A stretch of DNA of 23,303 nt from Kiritimatiellia bacterium (GCA_016302985.1 JAEDMN010000020.1:1-23303); one strand, 5' to 3'; counted from the stretch's first letter, positions 1 to 9,500 are shown. Numbers and translations: made by a program. Notes: generated by a model not told the origin, from the letters alone.

Positions 1-21
1 CCCTAAAGGCGAGGCCTTCAC

Positions 22-1338
22 ATGGCGAAATTTCAGTACATCGCGCGTGACAGCGCGGGGCAGGAACAGCGTGGCACGATCGACGCGAACGACCGGGCGT
101 CCGCAATTCAGGCGATTCGCGCGAGCGGGCTCTTCCCGAGCGCGATCGGCGAGGTGAAGGGCGCCGCGGCCCCGGCCGCGGCCAAGAAGGATCCGAAGTC
201 CGCCAAGGGCGCGAAGTCCGCGGCGAAGGGCGGCGGTCTCGGCAGCAAGCAGATCAACATCAGGATGCCGAAGTTCCTGATGGGCCGCGTGAAGCCCAAG
301 GACCTCATGGGCTTCACCCGCCAGCTCGCCACGCTGGTCAACGCCGGCCTGCCGCTCATGAAGTGCATGGAGGTGATGAAGAAGCAGAAGATGTCGCCGG
401 CCATGATGGACTGCCTCAACGGCCTCGGCGAGAACATCGCGGGCGGCGCCACCTTCTCCGAATCCCTCACGGCGTACCCGAAGGTCTTCGACAACCTCTA
501 CGTCAACATGGTGAAGGCCGGCGAAGCGGGCGGCGTGCTCGAGGTCGTGCTCACGCGTCTGGCCGAGTTCGCCGAAAAGGCGCAGAAGATCAAGAACAAG
601 GTGAAGGGCGCGATGATCTACCCGGCGGTGGTTCTCACGGCCGCCATCGGCATCACCGCGTTCCTGCTCGTGACGGTCATCCCGAAGTTCCAGCAGGTGT
701 TCAACGACATTCTCGGCGGCCAGCAGCTGCCGGCCATCACGGAGTTCGTGATGAAGCTCTCCGACGGCGTGCAGCACAACGGCCTGCAGATACTCGTCGG
801 CTTCGCGGCGCTCGTCGTCATCTACAAGGTGTTCGGCAAGACGAAGTGGGGCGCGTACCAGCTGGACAAGCTGCGCCTCTCGGTGCCGGTGACGGGCACG
901 CTCGTGCGCCGCACGGCGATCGCGCAGTTCTCCCGCACGCTGGGCACGCTGCTGTCCTCCGGCGTGCCGATTCTGCAGGCCCTGGTCATCGTGCGCGACA
1001 CGACGGCCAATCTCGTCGTGCGCAGGGCCATCCAGTCGGTGCACGATTCGGTGAAGGAGGGCGAGTCGATGACCGACCCGCTCGCCGCCTCCGGCGTCTT
1101 CCCGCCGATGGTCGTGTCGATGGTGCAGGTCGGCGAGGAGACGGGCCAGCTGCCGGACATGCTGACGCGCGTCGCGAACACGTACGACGACGAAGTCGAC
1201 AACGCGGTGGCCGGCCTGACGGCCGCCATCGAGCCGGCGCTGATCATCTTCCTGGCCGTCGTGGTCGGTACGATCGTCATCGCCATGTTCCTCCCGATGA
1301 TCAAGATCATCTCCTCCGTCTCCGGCGCGGGCGCCTAA
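22..1338 (+). CDS. gspF: Type II secretion / type IV pilus inner-membrane platform protein (GspF/PilC family)
   Basis: Polytopic inner-membrane platform protein of a type II secretion or type IV pilus machine; in this family it connects the cytoplasmic assembly ATPase to pseudopilus growth. The 438 residues contain two copies of the T2SSF domain, roughly 97-220 and 300-422, each with the family's glycine/glutamate turn (GEAGG at 167-171, GEETGQL at 371-377). Membrane segments are visible at about 200-221, 254-270 and 403-425. Residues 47-75 form an Ala/Lys/Gly-rich linker between the short N-terminal domain and the first T2SSF domain. The start is supported by GAGG at 11-14, 7 nt upstream of the ATG. 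It heads a run of prepilin genes, so it is probably their dedicated platform. The assembly ATPase and prepilin peptidase are not in the window. GspF and PilC cannot be told apart from sequence alone. Confidence 0.93.
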   Translation: MAKFQYIARDSAGQEQRGTIDANDRASAIQAIRASGLFPSAIGEVKGAAAPAAAKKDPKSAKGAKSAAKGGGLGSKQINIRMPKFLMGRVKPKDLMGFTRQLATLVNAGLPLMKCMEVMKKQKMSPAMMDCLNGLGENIAGGATFSESLTAYPKVFDNLYVNMVKAGEAGGVLEVVLTRLAEFAEKAQKIKNKVKGAMIYPAVVLTAAIGITAFLLVTVIPKFQQVFNDILGGQQLPAITEFVMKLSDGVQHNGLQILVGFAALVVIYKVFGKTKWGAYQLDKLRLSVPVTGTLVRRTAIAQFSRTLGTLLSSGVPILQALVIVRDTTANLVVRRAIQSVHDSVKEGESMTDPLAASGVFPPMVVSMVQVGEETGQLPDMLTRVANTYDDEVDNAVAGLTAAIEPALIIFLAVVVGTIVIAMFLPMIKIISSVSGAGA

Positions 1339-1374
1339 GCGCCCCGCGTCCAGGCCGCATCCGGAAACCGTGAC

Positions 1375-2562
1375 ATGAATCAAGATACATCCAGACAGGG
1401 TTTCACCCTGATCGAGCTCCTGATCGTGACGGTCGTCATCGCCACGCTCATGGGCGTCGTGTTCCGTCTCGCGGGCGCCGGTGGCGACAGCCGCAAGAAG
1501 GCCGTCACCATCGACCGCCTGCAGCGCATCGAGAACGCGCTCTCCGGCTACTATGCGGCGTACGGGTCCTATCCGCCCGTGCCGCTGCAGGGGCGCAGCC
1601 GCAGCATCTACCGCAGCGTCGACGAGAACGGCGTGCAGGAGACCGGCAGCGGCGAGTCCGGCTACAAGATTCCCGGCGGCGACGCCAAGGAGGCGTGGGA
1701 CAAGGTTGGGAGCCAGATCCTCGCGGCCTGCAAGGCCCAGCCGGTCGCGGTGTACTTTCCGTTCAACGCGGAGGACCCGGAGGTGCGCGAGGGCGTCAAG
1801 GCGCTTGCCGCCCAGCGCGCGCGCCTCGGCACGTCGAAGCGCAACTTCGGCGTCATCAACAACATCGGCGGCTTCGACCTGGACAAGAGCGACTGGCGCG
1901 AGTGCGCGATCTTCCAGTTCGGTCTGCTGTCGTTCCTGCTGCCGCGCTACCTCTTCATGCTCGAGGGCGACACGGACCTCTACGACCACGTCAACCAGAG
2001 AACGCGCCGTCGCAGCGGCCAGTGGGCCGCCAACAACCAGCTGCCCTGCAAGATGAAGACGGGCGACCAGTATCAAAGCTGGAAGGACATCCAGAAGGCC
2101 CTCCACGCGGGCCAGTTCTACCGCAACGGCGGCGGCGGTGCCGAGGGAAGCATGATCTCGAACCTTACCAGCCAGAGCGTCTGCGCGCGCTGGATGCCGA
2201 ACTTCGAGGGCATCATCAGCGGCGGGCGCGTGTTCTACGGCATCAAGACCGCGGACCCGGAACGTCCCTACCTCTCCGTCTCGCAGGAGCGTAACCTGGC
2301 GGTCCACTCGCCGAAGGGCTACGCCGGCAAGGGTGGCGGCGGCGGTTCGAACTACCTGTTGGACGGCATGACGATCGTCGACGGCTGGGACCACGACTTC
2401 TACTACTACTCCGAACCCCCGTTCCAGAGCTACAAGCTCTGGTCCGCCGGTCCTGACGGCCGCACGTTCCCCGTGTGGTACGACCGCGGCCTGCTCGACG
2501 AGGGCGCGAAGGAGGTCGTGCGCAAGTGGACCGAGGACGACATCTTCGGGCTGAACAACTGA
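1375..2562 (+). CDS. Large GspG-like prepilin-type N-terminal cleavage/methylation protein
   Basis: Pseudopilin-type protein. The leader MNQDTSRQG is followed by FTLIELLIV, giving a prepilin peptidase site after Gly9 and the conserved Glu5 of the mature protein (residue 14). Residues 10-32 form the hydrophobic helix. The helix runs into a segment ending in YGSYPP (63-68), typical of GspG-like pseudopilins. The C-terminal region has VDGWDHDFYYY (335-345) and LWSAGPDG (355-362), which correspond to the D-W-G-N-P-Y and W-S-x-G-x-D-G blocks of the GspG fold. At 395 aa it is two to three times the size of an ordinary major pseudopilin; the extra roughly 260 residues between those blocks match no domain I recognise. 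The ribosome site is weak (GGA 9 nt before the ATG). It lies 36 nt after gspF and is probably co-transcribed with it. Confidence 0.88.
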   Translation: MNQDTSRQGFTLIELLIVTVVIATLMGVVFRLAGAGGDSRKKAVTIDRLQRIENALSGYYAAYGSYPPVPLQGRSRSIYRSVDENGVQETGSGESGYKIPGGDAKEAWDKVGSQILAACKAQPVAVYFPFNAEDPEVREGVKALAAQRARLGTSKRNFGVINNIGGFDLDKSDWRECAIFQFGLLSFLLPRYLFMLEGDTDLYDHVNQRTRRRSGQWAANNQLPCKMKTGDQYQSWKDIQKALHAGQFYRNGGGGAEGSMISNLTSQSVCARWMPNFEGIISGGRVFYGIKTADPERPYLSVSQERNLAVHSPKGYAGKGGGGGSNYLLDGMTIVDGWDHDFYYYSEPPFQSYKLWSAGPDGRTFPVWYDRGLLDEGAKEVVRKWTEDDIFGLNN

Positions 2563-2566
2563 GACG

Positions 2567-2598
2567 GCTGAAACGTTGAAAAGTTGAAACGTTGCAAG
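2567..2598 (+). repeat. Four imperfect 8-bp tandem units (consensus GTTGAAAM)
   Basis: The spacer between the first two prepilin genes holds four adjacent octamers: GCTGAAAC, GTTGAAAA, GTTGAAAC and GTTGCAAG. This stretch is AT-rich in an otherwise very GC-rich window and starts 4 nt after the stop codon of the upstream gene. AACGTT steps occur twice at 16-bp spacing. It shows no promoter-like or hairpin structure. Confidence 0.85.
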
Positions 2599-2623
2599 CC
2601 CAAATCGGGAAAAGAAGTTTGAA

Positions 2624-3295
2624 ATGGGGAATGAAATGAAGAGAAAACTCGGGTTCACGATGATCGAGATGCTCGTGGTCATGGGCATCATCGCCATCCT
2701 CTCCGGCGCCCTGATGGCCGGATTCGGCCGCGTCACCAAGTCCGCGCAGCGCGCGCGCGCCCAGGAGACGGTCTCGAACGTCGCGACGTCCCTCACCGCG
2801 ATGCTGCAGAAGAAGGGCCGCTGGCCGACCGAGGAGGACGGCGCGATCAAGAAGCACGGCGGCAGCGACGGTTCGGGCTACGGCACCGTCGAACAGGTGG
2901 CGCGCGTGTTCGGGAAGCTCGGCTTCATGAACATCTCCTACAAGGGCGGCACCGGGACCGGCATGCAGCTGATCGGCACGGACCGCTGCGGCATCGTCGA
3001 CCCCTGGGCGCAGGCCGTCCTGAAGCGGACGAAGGGCGGGCAGGGCACGGGCAAGGACCTCACGGTCCCGTCCGGCGGCAAGGTTCAGGACCACGTCGTC
3101 TACTACGCGATCGACGAGGACCTCGACGGCATCGTCGAGGCGCAGGTCTGCGGCGAGCGCGTCAAGGTGCGCGCCTCCGCGATCGCCTGGAGCGCGGGCG
3201 CGGACGGCAAGCTCGGCAATTCCTATTCGAAGCGTTCCAAGGACAACGAGGACAACATCTACAGCTGGCGCCGTGCGCAGGAGGTGAAGAAATGA
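2624..3295 (+). CDS. GspG-like prepilin-type protein
   Basis: Pseudopilin-type protein of 223 aa with leader MGNEMKRKLG and mature start FTMIEMLVVMGIIAIL, giving the processing site after Gly10 and Glu5 of the mature helix. The N-terminal helix is followed by a GspG-like region (MLQKKGRWPTEEDG). Later blocks are IVDPWAQAV and AWSAGADGKLG, which resemble the D-P-W and W-S-x-G-x-D-G elements of GspG but lack the following N-P-Y. I list the longest start. An ATG at 2636 (Met5) is just as likely: GGGGA lies 5 nt before it, and it gives the short basic leader MKRKLG seen in the neighbours. The end overlaps the next gene by 4 nt (ATGA), indicating translational coupling. Confidence 0.87.
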   Translation: MGNEMKRKLGFTMIEMLVVMGIIAILSGALMAGFGRVTKSAQRARAQETVSNVATSLTAMLQKKGRWPTEEDGAIKKHGGSDGSGYGTVEQVARVFGKLGFMNISYKGGTGTGMQLIGTDRCGIVDPWAQAVLKRTKGGQGTGKDLTVPSGGKVQDHVVYYAIDEDLDGIVEAQVCGERVKVRASAIAWSAGADGKLGNSYSKRSKDNEDNIYSWRRAQEVKK

Positions 3296-3906
3296 TCAAC
3301 CGCAGCAAGTCCGGCTTCACGATCGTCGAAATGCTGATGGTCGTGGCCGTGCTGGCGGTGCTCACGGGCATCGTCGGAACGGCCGCGTCGTCCGCGATCC
3401 GCCAGGCCCGCAACCGCCGCACGACGGCGCTCAGGCAGCTGGTCGAGGTCGGCATCGCCACCTACTACGCCCAGAAGGGCTGGTGGCCCCCGAAGGGCGG
3501 CAAGCTCGACAAGTGGTCGCAGAACGGCGTGGACCAGGGCGACAAGAACCGCGCCGAGGCCGAGTCCCGGAGCGGACGCCAGAAGAAGGCCCTCCCGCGC
3601 CTGGAGGACAACGACTATGACCGCCTGATGTCCGAAATCGTCAGCGTCTCCGTCAAGGGCAGCGGCGCCGTGCCGGTCATGGACCCCATGGGGCTCATCG
3701 TCGCGCCTTCGTCCGCGGCCTCGCGGAAGACCACCTACGGGCAGGAGTTCCGCGACGCGATCAAGAAGAAGCGGAAGCACGGCTCCACGCTGACGCTCAG
3801 CGAGATGGCGTTCGGCTACCAGGAATCCTCGCGCGGCTACTTCCGCCGCTTCCACATCTTCTACAACGAGGAGTCCGACAGCGTGAGCGTCGACACCCAG
3901 CCGTAA
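3292..3906 (+). CDS. Prepilin-type N-terminal cleavage/methylation protein
   Basis: Pseudopilin-like protein of 204 aa. The leader MINRSKSG precedes FTIVEMLMVVAVLAVL, so cleavage is expected after Gly8 with Glu13 as mature Glu5. The helix is followed by an aromatic segment (ATYYAQKGWWPPKGG) like the YxxxxGxYP block of GspG, and by VMDPMGLIV where GspG has D-P-W-G. The C-terminal half, rich in basic and aromatic residues, is not recognised. Translation is strongly supported: AGGAGGTGA at 3279-3287 is a near-perfect ribosome site, and the ATG overlaps the previous stop as ATGA. Its role is inferred to be that of a minor or alternative pseudopilin. Confidence 0.86.
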   Translation: MINRSKSGFTIVEMLMVVAVLAVLTGIVGTAASSAIRQARNRRTTALRQLVEVGIATYYAQKGWWPPKGGKLDKWSQNGVDQGDKNRAEAESRSGRQKKALPRLEDNDYDRLMSEIVSVSVKGSGAVPVMDPMGLIVAPSSAASRKTTYGQEFRDAIKKKRKHGSTLTLSEMAFGYQESSRGYFRRFHIFYNEESDSVSVDTQP

Positions 3907-3930
3907 CGCGCCGGACAGGAGTAAGACGAC

Positions 3931-4911
3931 GTGAATTCATCCAAGATTTTCGGACGTTCCCGCCGCGCGGGCTTCACCCTGGTGGAGCTGCTGGTGGTGA
4001 TCGGCCTGATGGCGCTTCTGGGCACCATCTCCATCGGCGGCTACTTCGCGGCCTCGCGCGGCATGAAGACGCGCGGCGCCGTGCAGGACGCCATTTCCTT
4101 CGTCCGCCACGCCCAACAGCTCTGCGTCATCGACAACACGCCGGTCGCGGTGATCTTTCTCAACCGCTGGACCGGCAAGAAGCGCGAGGGCGCCGAGATG
4201 TACGGCACGGCGATCGCCGTCAAGATGGTCGGGCGCATCTCGAACATCACGACGTCGGGGCGCAAGGCGGCGGGCGGCTCCGCAGGGCCGCTGCTGATCG
4301 ACGAGTTCGCGGACTGGAACACGTCCTACCCGCATGACGCGGGTGCAAGCGGCGACCAGCGCGGGATGCGCTTCTTCAACATGCGGAACATCGAGAACAC
4401 CGCGAAGGGCGGCCTCGAGGGCTGCAGCTCCCTCATGAACAACTGGGTGGGCTACGTGCGGATGTCGTCGCAGCAGAACAAGGAAGTGCTCGTCACGACG
4501 GGGATGCTGACGGACGACTGGTGCTCGGTCTACAAGAAGAACGCCAGCGACAACCGCCAGGACAGCTGGATCGACTACGACAACGGCAACGACTTCCGCT
4601 GGGGCTTCGGCTTCCACCAGAAGAACGACGGCCTGACGCAGGCCGGCTGGAAGATCGGGGACGGCTACGGCGTGGAGGCCGGCAGCTTCGACCTGCCCCG
4701 CGGCTTCATCTTCGGCAGTTCGACGCCGCCGGACGACGGGCGCCTGCACTCCGCGTCCCCCGCGGCGATCGTCCTGCTGCCGTCGAAGGCCAGCGGCTAC
4801 ATCTTCAGCTTTTCGACGATTCCGATCTACGCGGTCGGCATGAACGGCAAGGAGGACTCGCCCGAGAAGATCGGCGAGGTTCGTTCGTCGGACTGCAAGG
4901 ACCAGGACTGA
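3931..4911 (+). CDS. GspH/FimT-like prepilin-type protein (resembles Verru_Chthon cassette protein D)
   Basis: Pseudopilin-type protein of 326 aa. The leader of 14 residues (MNSSKIFGRSRRAG) precedes FTLVELLVVIGLMALLG, with Glu19 as mature Glu5. The segment after the helix (DAISFVRHAQQLCVIDNTPV) is the usual GspH/FimT pattern 'hhxxARxxAhxxxxxV', and is also how the Verrucomicrobia-specific cassette protein D family begins. The start codon is GTG, chosen because AGGAG at 3917-3921 sits 9 nt upstream and the leader would otherwise be missing. The long middle region, rich in Gly, Asn and Trp, is unassigned. It is the first of the four genes here that match the Verru_Chthon set, in the order D, B, C, (GspG-like), A. 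The assignment to protein D is from remembered family features, not a search. Confidence 0.84.
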   Translation: MNSSKIFGRSRRAGFTLVELLVVIGLMALLGTISIGGYFAASRGMKTRGAVQDAISFVRHAQQLCVIDNTPVAVIFLNRWTGKKREGAEMYGTAIAVKMVGRISNITTSGRKAAGGSAGPLLIDEFADWNTSYPHDAGASGDQRGMRFFNMRNIENTAKGGLEGCSSLMNNWVGYVRMSSQQNKEVLVTTGMLTDDWCSVYKKNASDNRQDSWIDYDNGNDFRWGFGFHQKNDGLTQAGWKIGDGYGVEAGSFDLPRGFIFGSSTPPDDGRLHSASPAAIVLLPSKASGYIFSFSTIPIYAVGMNGKEDSPEKIGEVRSSDCKDQD

Positions 4912-4922
4912 GGAGCCCCCCG

Positions 4923-5540
4923 ATGAAGAAACTTGTTGGAAAACTCGGCTTCACGCTGATGGAGGTCAATCTCGCGATCTTCATCATGGCGGCCGGCGTG
5001 ATGGCGATGGTCTCGCTCTACCCGCTCGGATACCGCGAGAACGAACAGAGCCGCGCGGACGTCATCGGCGCGGCCGCGGCCGATGCGGTGCTGAACCAGC
5101 TCTCCGGCGCGCTCTCCTCCCGCAACATCACCTGGGAGGACTGGCGCAGCGCCGTCGACCAGGCGGTGAACGCGACGAAGGACGGGTGGATGTCGTACTG
5201 CGACACGCAGGGCAACGCGTACTCCCCCAAGAAGAAGAGCCAGCTCAATTCCAAGGCCCAGGACGTCTTCCGCAAGCTGGCGGGCGCCTACAAGGACTCC
5301 GGTTCGCCGCAGTGGCCCGTGAACAACGACCTCGCCTGCGCGCTCGTCGCGCAGTGGGGCCGCATGCCGGTCATGACCAGGGCCGCCTCCGGCAGCAGGC
5401 CCGCCGTCGTGTCCCAGCTTGAGGACTATTCGCGCGTCGCGCTCAGCTTCCGCTGCGCGAAGAAGGCGGGCTCCCTGTTCGCGACGCCGGTCTATTATAC
5501 GGAAATCCACTTCCAGGGCGACCAGAAGGAGCTGCAGTGA
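4923..5540 (+). CDS. GspI/PilV-like prepilin-type protein (resembles Verru_Chthon cassette protein B)
   Basis: Minor pseudopilin-like protein of 205 aa. The leader MKKLVGKLG is followed by FTLMEVNLAIFIMAAGVMAM, with cleavage after Gly9 and Glu14 as mature Glu5. The motif LYPLGYRENEQSR just after the helix corresponds to the 'L-hP-hG' turn of the PilV/GspI-like cassette protein B family. An open frame continues far upstream, but AGGAG at 4911-4915 lies 7 nt before this ATG and the leader starts here, so the longer frame is not real. AGGAG overlaps the last base of the previous stop codon, indicating coupled translation. The rest of the protein has no recognised domain. In the pseudopilus tip, GspI-type subunits partner GspJ and GspK; the next genes could fill those roles. 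Confidence 0.85.
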   Translation: MKKLVGKLGFTLMEVNLAIFIMAAGVMAMVSLYPLGYRENEQSRADVIGAAAADAVLNQLSGALSSRNITWEDWRSAVDQAVNATKDGWMSYCDTQGNAYSPKKKSQLNSKAQDVFRKLAGAYKDSGSPQWPVNNDLACALVAQWGRMPVMTRAASGSRPAVVSQLEDYSRVALSFRCAKKAGSLFATPVYYTEIHFQGDQKELQ

Positions 5541-6049
5541 TGACGCGGGGGAATTCCAGAAGGGGCTTCACCCTCATCGAGGTGCTGGTGGCGTCGCTGC
5601 TGCTCGGCATGCTCGTCTCCATCCTCACGATGGTGTTCAACCAGAGCTCCATCGCCTGGCGCACGGGCAAGGCCGGCGTCTCGCAGCTCAGCAAGCTCCG
5701 CCGCGATCTCTCCCTCGCGCAGCAGCGGTCCGAGAACATCCTGCCGCGCGTCGACGAATCGACGCCGGGGGATCTGGGCGTCGTGCTCTCTCCCTGGGAC
5801 GAGAAGGGCGAGGTCCGCCAGCGTTCCGTGGGGAGCTACAACAGGGACGGCAACTTCAAGCATCCCGATTTCCAGTCCTACGAGAGTTCCGGTTCGCGCA
5901 TGGTCCAGCCCTGGGGGCAGGTCACCGGACTGGACAGCATCCGCTCGGGCAGCGAGAAGACCTACATCGTCGGCGTGCTCTCCTATGGCCCGGACGGGAA
6001 GCGCGACACGGATGACGACATCACGAGCTGGCCGGAGAACGTGCAATGA
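5540..6049 (+). CDS. GspJ/PilW-like prepilin-type protein (resembles Verru_Chthon cassette protein C)
   Basis: Pseudopilin-type protein of 169 aa. The leader MTRGNSRRG precedes FTLIEVLVASLLLGMLVSIL, giving cleavage after Gly9 and Glu14 as mature Glu5. The following helix (VFNQSSIAWRTGKAGVSQLS) matches the 'hhNxxxxhWxxxxxxhxQhxxxR' pattern of PilW/GspJ-like cassette protein C. The C-terminus SYGPDGKRDTDDDITSW resembles the acidic calcium-binding end of GspG-type subunits, which is unusual for a GspJ-like protein. A GTG at 5537 is also in frame, but AAGGAG at 5526-5531 is better spaced (8 nt) for the ATG at 5540, which overlaps the previous TGA by one base. At 169 aa it is short for this family. 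Confidence 0.86.
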   Translation: MTRGNSRRGFTLIEVLVASLLLGMLVSILTMVFNQSSIAWRTGKAGVSQLSKLRRDLSLAQQRSENILPRVDESTPGDLGVVLSPWDEKGEVRQRSVGSYNRDGNFKHPDFQSYESSGSRMVQPWGQVTGLDSIRSGSEKTYIVGVLSYGPDGKRDTDDDITSWPENVQ

Positions 6050-6537
6050 GACTGCGTGACATGGGACGAAGCGACAGGAACGGCTTCACGATGGTGGAGC
6101 TTCTCGTGGTCATCGCCATGCTGATGATCCTCGCCGGCTCGATCACGTCGTCCGTCGGCTCCGCCAGCCGCCGGGCGAAGATCCAGCAGGCCACCACCGA
6201 ACTCCAGGAAATGACGAAGGCCATCCTCGCCTACGAGAACTACGGCCGCGTCAACGAGGACAGCCCCCTCTCCTCCCACCTGATGGAGGAGAAGGAGGCG
6301 ACCGAGTCCAACATGGGCTTCATCCTCGGTCAGGAGACGCTGAAGAACGGCCAGAGCGGCAACATCCCCGTGCTCTTCAACGCGGAGATCAAGAACGGCG
6401 CGATCCGCGATCCGTGGGGCAACCCCTACCGCGTGACGATCCGCCAGGCCAAGATCGACCCGAAGGAGGCGAGCTCCGACAAGCCGGAGTCCTATGTGAT
6501 GTTCCCGAATTTCAACCGTCTGCCGGCGGAAAGGTAA
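6046..6537 (+). CDS. GspG-like major pseudopilin
   Basis: The best match in the window to an ordinary GspG: 163 aa with leader MRLRDMGRSDRNG, mature start FTMVELLVVIAMLMILAG and Glu18 as mature Glu5. The C-terminal block DPWGNPYRV (122-130) is the signature of the GspG fold. The acidic calcium-binding tail of classical GspG is not obvious; the protein ends at MFPNFNRLPAER. It overlaps the preceding gene by 4 nt (ATGA) and ends 4 nt before the next, so it sits in the middle of the cassette. It probably builds the pseudopilus shaft or one variant of it. An internal ATG at 6061 would leave a shorter leader and cannot be excluded. Confidence 0.88.
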   Translation: MRLRDMGRSDRNGFTMVELLVVIAMLMILAGSITSSVGSASRRAKIQQATTELQEMTKAILAYENYGRVNEDSPLSSHLMEEKEATESNMGFILGQETLKNGQSGNIPVLFNAEIKNGAIRDPWGNPYRVTIRQAKIDPKEASSDKPESYVMFPNFNRLPAER

Positions 6538-6541
6538 GAAG

Positions 6542-9500
6542 ATGTCCGTTTCCACTTCCAATCGCAGGGGGTCGGCCCTGCTGATCGTGCTCGGCTTCCT
6601 GTCGTTCATGGTCGTCTCGGCCGTGGCCTTCGCCGTCTTCATGCGCGCCGAGCGCGCGCCGTCCAGCGCGCTGCGCCGCAACGTCGCCGTCCGCCACCTC
6701 GTGAAGGGCGCCCTCGCGCGCGCCATCAGCATCCTGGACGACGCGATCCGCGGCGACACCTTCCCCGGCCGCGCCGGTTCGGGCAGCCCGGACGGGCAGC
6801 CCTACCGCGACCGCAGCCAGAATCCGATGGACGTCTGGCAGGGGCGCGTCTTCATGCCGCCGGACCCCGAGGGCGGCACGGACCCGGGCCGCGCGGAGTC
6901 CCGCTTCGCCCCCGTGACCGAGACGGCCAGCGTGCTGAACCTCGAGGCGCTCGGCTACCTGCCGCCCCCGCTGGTCAACGACGTGCGCTTCCTCGCCCGC
7001 TGCTCCTGGTCGTCCAAGTGGCAGAACCTGCCCTATGACTCCGGCCGCTGCGCCTACGTCGCGGTCAATGTCTCGGACTACTTCGACATCAACCGCCTCC
7101 GGGCGAACCAGGGGCGCTCGTCGAACGACGGCAGCCGCATCGGCCTGGCATCCGTCTTCCGCGACAGCAACGGGAACAGGGTCGACACGGCGGCGACCAG
7201 GAAGTTCGACGAACTCGTGCACGACAACCGCGTGACGGATTCCGGCGGGGCGAGGAACTCGATGCCGTACACCTCGATGCTGGACTACAACCTGGCGCTG
7301 GGCTTCCAGCATCAGGTGAGCGGCTTCGGCGGCGGCTACAACTCGCCCTGGTGGACCTGGATCAAGAACCCGCAGAATGGCCTGATGTACCAGACCCTGG
7401 CGACGAACGGCAACGCGAACGCGGAGTTCGCCAAGCGCCAGACGTTCATCACGGATTCGTGGTTCCCAGTCGCGCGCGAGGGCGCCGGCCAGGCGAACAA
7501 CACGAACCTGCTGTACGACACGGCCCAGCCGTTCCCGCAGCGCGAGATTCGGAAGGGAACCGATTGCGCCGCGGTCGAGCCGATGACGTGCCAGTCGAAC
7601 TTCAAGACCGTCATGCAGTACAACCGTCACTACCTCAACCTGACGGACTGGATCACGCTCTACGATTACCTCGACCGCGACGACGTGCCGCTCACGCTCG
7701 TGCAGCCGAGTGTCGAGCGCATCCCGATGGTCACCGGTCTCGCGCCGTCCTTCAACAACTTCACGTTCAAGTGCTCGGTCGAGAAGACGACGACGACGGA
7801 TCCGGCCACGCCGCTGCCCGGCCAGCCCTACAAGCAGATCACGACCTACACGACGAAGTTCAAGCAGGACTCCTTCCCCTCCGACGCGGCCGTCAACGCC
7901 CTCCTCGCCTTCCCGTTCAAGCGCGGCGGCGACCTCAACAACGGCAGCTCCTTCAAGGCCCGCGCGCTCATGCGGCTCTTCCTCGTCGCCTCCCCGAACG
8001 CCGAGGCGGCGCCCCTGCCCGTGCGCGGCTCCGGCGTCCTGCGCAACATGCGCCCGAAGTTCGACGAGTGGAAGAACAGCTCGACTCAGCCCTACGAACT
8101 GAAGCGCGGCGGCGACACGTGCGCCGTGCTCACGTTCACGAGCACTGAGAAGCAGCTGAACCTGCCCAACCGTGTCACGGAGGAGGAGGACGCCTTCGTG
8201 GACCCGAACGGGACGCGGATCACGCTCAGCCGTCCGAACGCGGGCGACAAGGTCTTCTTCACGCGCACGGAAACGGTCCAGATGTCCGCTTCCGGCACGC
8301 AGCAGGGCGAGAAGCAGGTCTCCTGGGAGTTCCCGGAGGGGTGCGCCCCGCTTCTGGCGGATGGTTCGGTCCTGCCGTCGAGCACGACGGACGACTACAT
8401 GAACTACACGATCCGTCCCTGCGCCGCGATCTGGTTCAAGATCGAGACGTCCGAGGGCGTCGTGGACTACGTCCCCGCCGTCCTGAACGACGATTACGAA
8501 CTCGGCGGCGTGGACAACCGCATGCTGGCCAGCGTCGGCGCCGCGAAGACGAACCATGGTCCCGATACGGACCGCGGGACCGAAGACGTCGACGCGCCGC
8601 TCCTCCGCATGATGGGGAGCAGCGCCATCCAGTTCCAGACCATCCTGGCCGCCGCCACGGCCGGCCCCGCGGACTTCACGGACCCCAACGGTCAGATGCA
8701 GTTCACGCCGAAGGCCTTCTTCGCAGTCGATCCGCGCTTCAACTGGGCGCCGGAGGACTGGGTCGAGCGCACCGACGCCAACATCCAGGCGAACGCCTGG
8801 TTGGGCCTCGTGCGTCCGCTTCTGCAGACGGATGGGCGCGACCCCGACATCTTCATGGGCTACTCGAACCAGGGCTACCTCCAGTCCATGGGCGAAATCT
8901 TCATGCTGCCGCGCCAGACGGACGACAGCGGCGCCACGATCAACGTCTCGGGACAGTTCGACGGCCAGCCGCGGACGGACCCCGAGCAGATCGCGCATGC
9001 CCAGGTCGCCTGGCGCACCTACCCCGCCGACTACGAGGTCTCGAACGCCGAGGACAAGCTCTTCGCGAACAAGGAGCATGGCCCCGACGCGATCATCTCG
9101 GATGGTCCGGGCTTCCGCGTGAACCCCTACACGGACAACCTCCAGATCATGCGCACGGCCATCGCCTGCACGCCCTGCGACTGGTGGGCCGCCGGTACGA
9201 ACAACACCAAGGTCTGCGACGGAAAAGGCGCCAACAAGTCGACCGCCGCGATCAAGGACAAGATCATGGAGGACGCGCAGGAGGCCCTCAAGTACGCCTA
9301 CTGCGAGGACAATCCCGAGGCCCAGCTCGCCAGCGAAGACGTCGACTGGATCGCCAGCTACATCCTCCAGCAGATCCAGGCGCAGCCCACGCGCAAGTGG
9401 GAGGAGGTCTTCGACGAGCTCCCGTGGCGGGGCGTCAGTGGCGAGGAGGACAGGCTGTTCGGCCATGACCTCAGGAACGGCGTCACGCTCCACAACGTCG

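Noticed and set aside
4521..4922. Upstream extension of the GspI/PilV-like gene
   Set aside because: The prepilin leader must start the protein and AGGAG is correctly placed for 4923.
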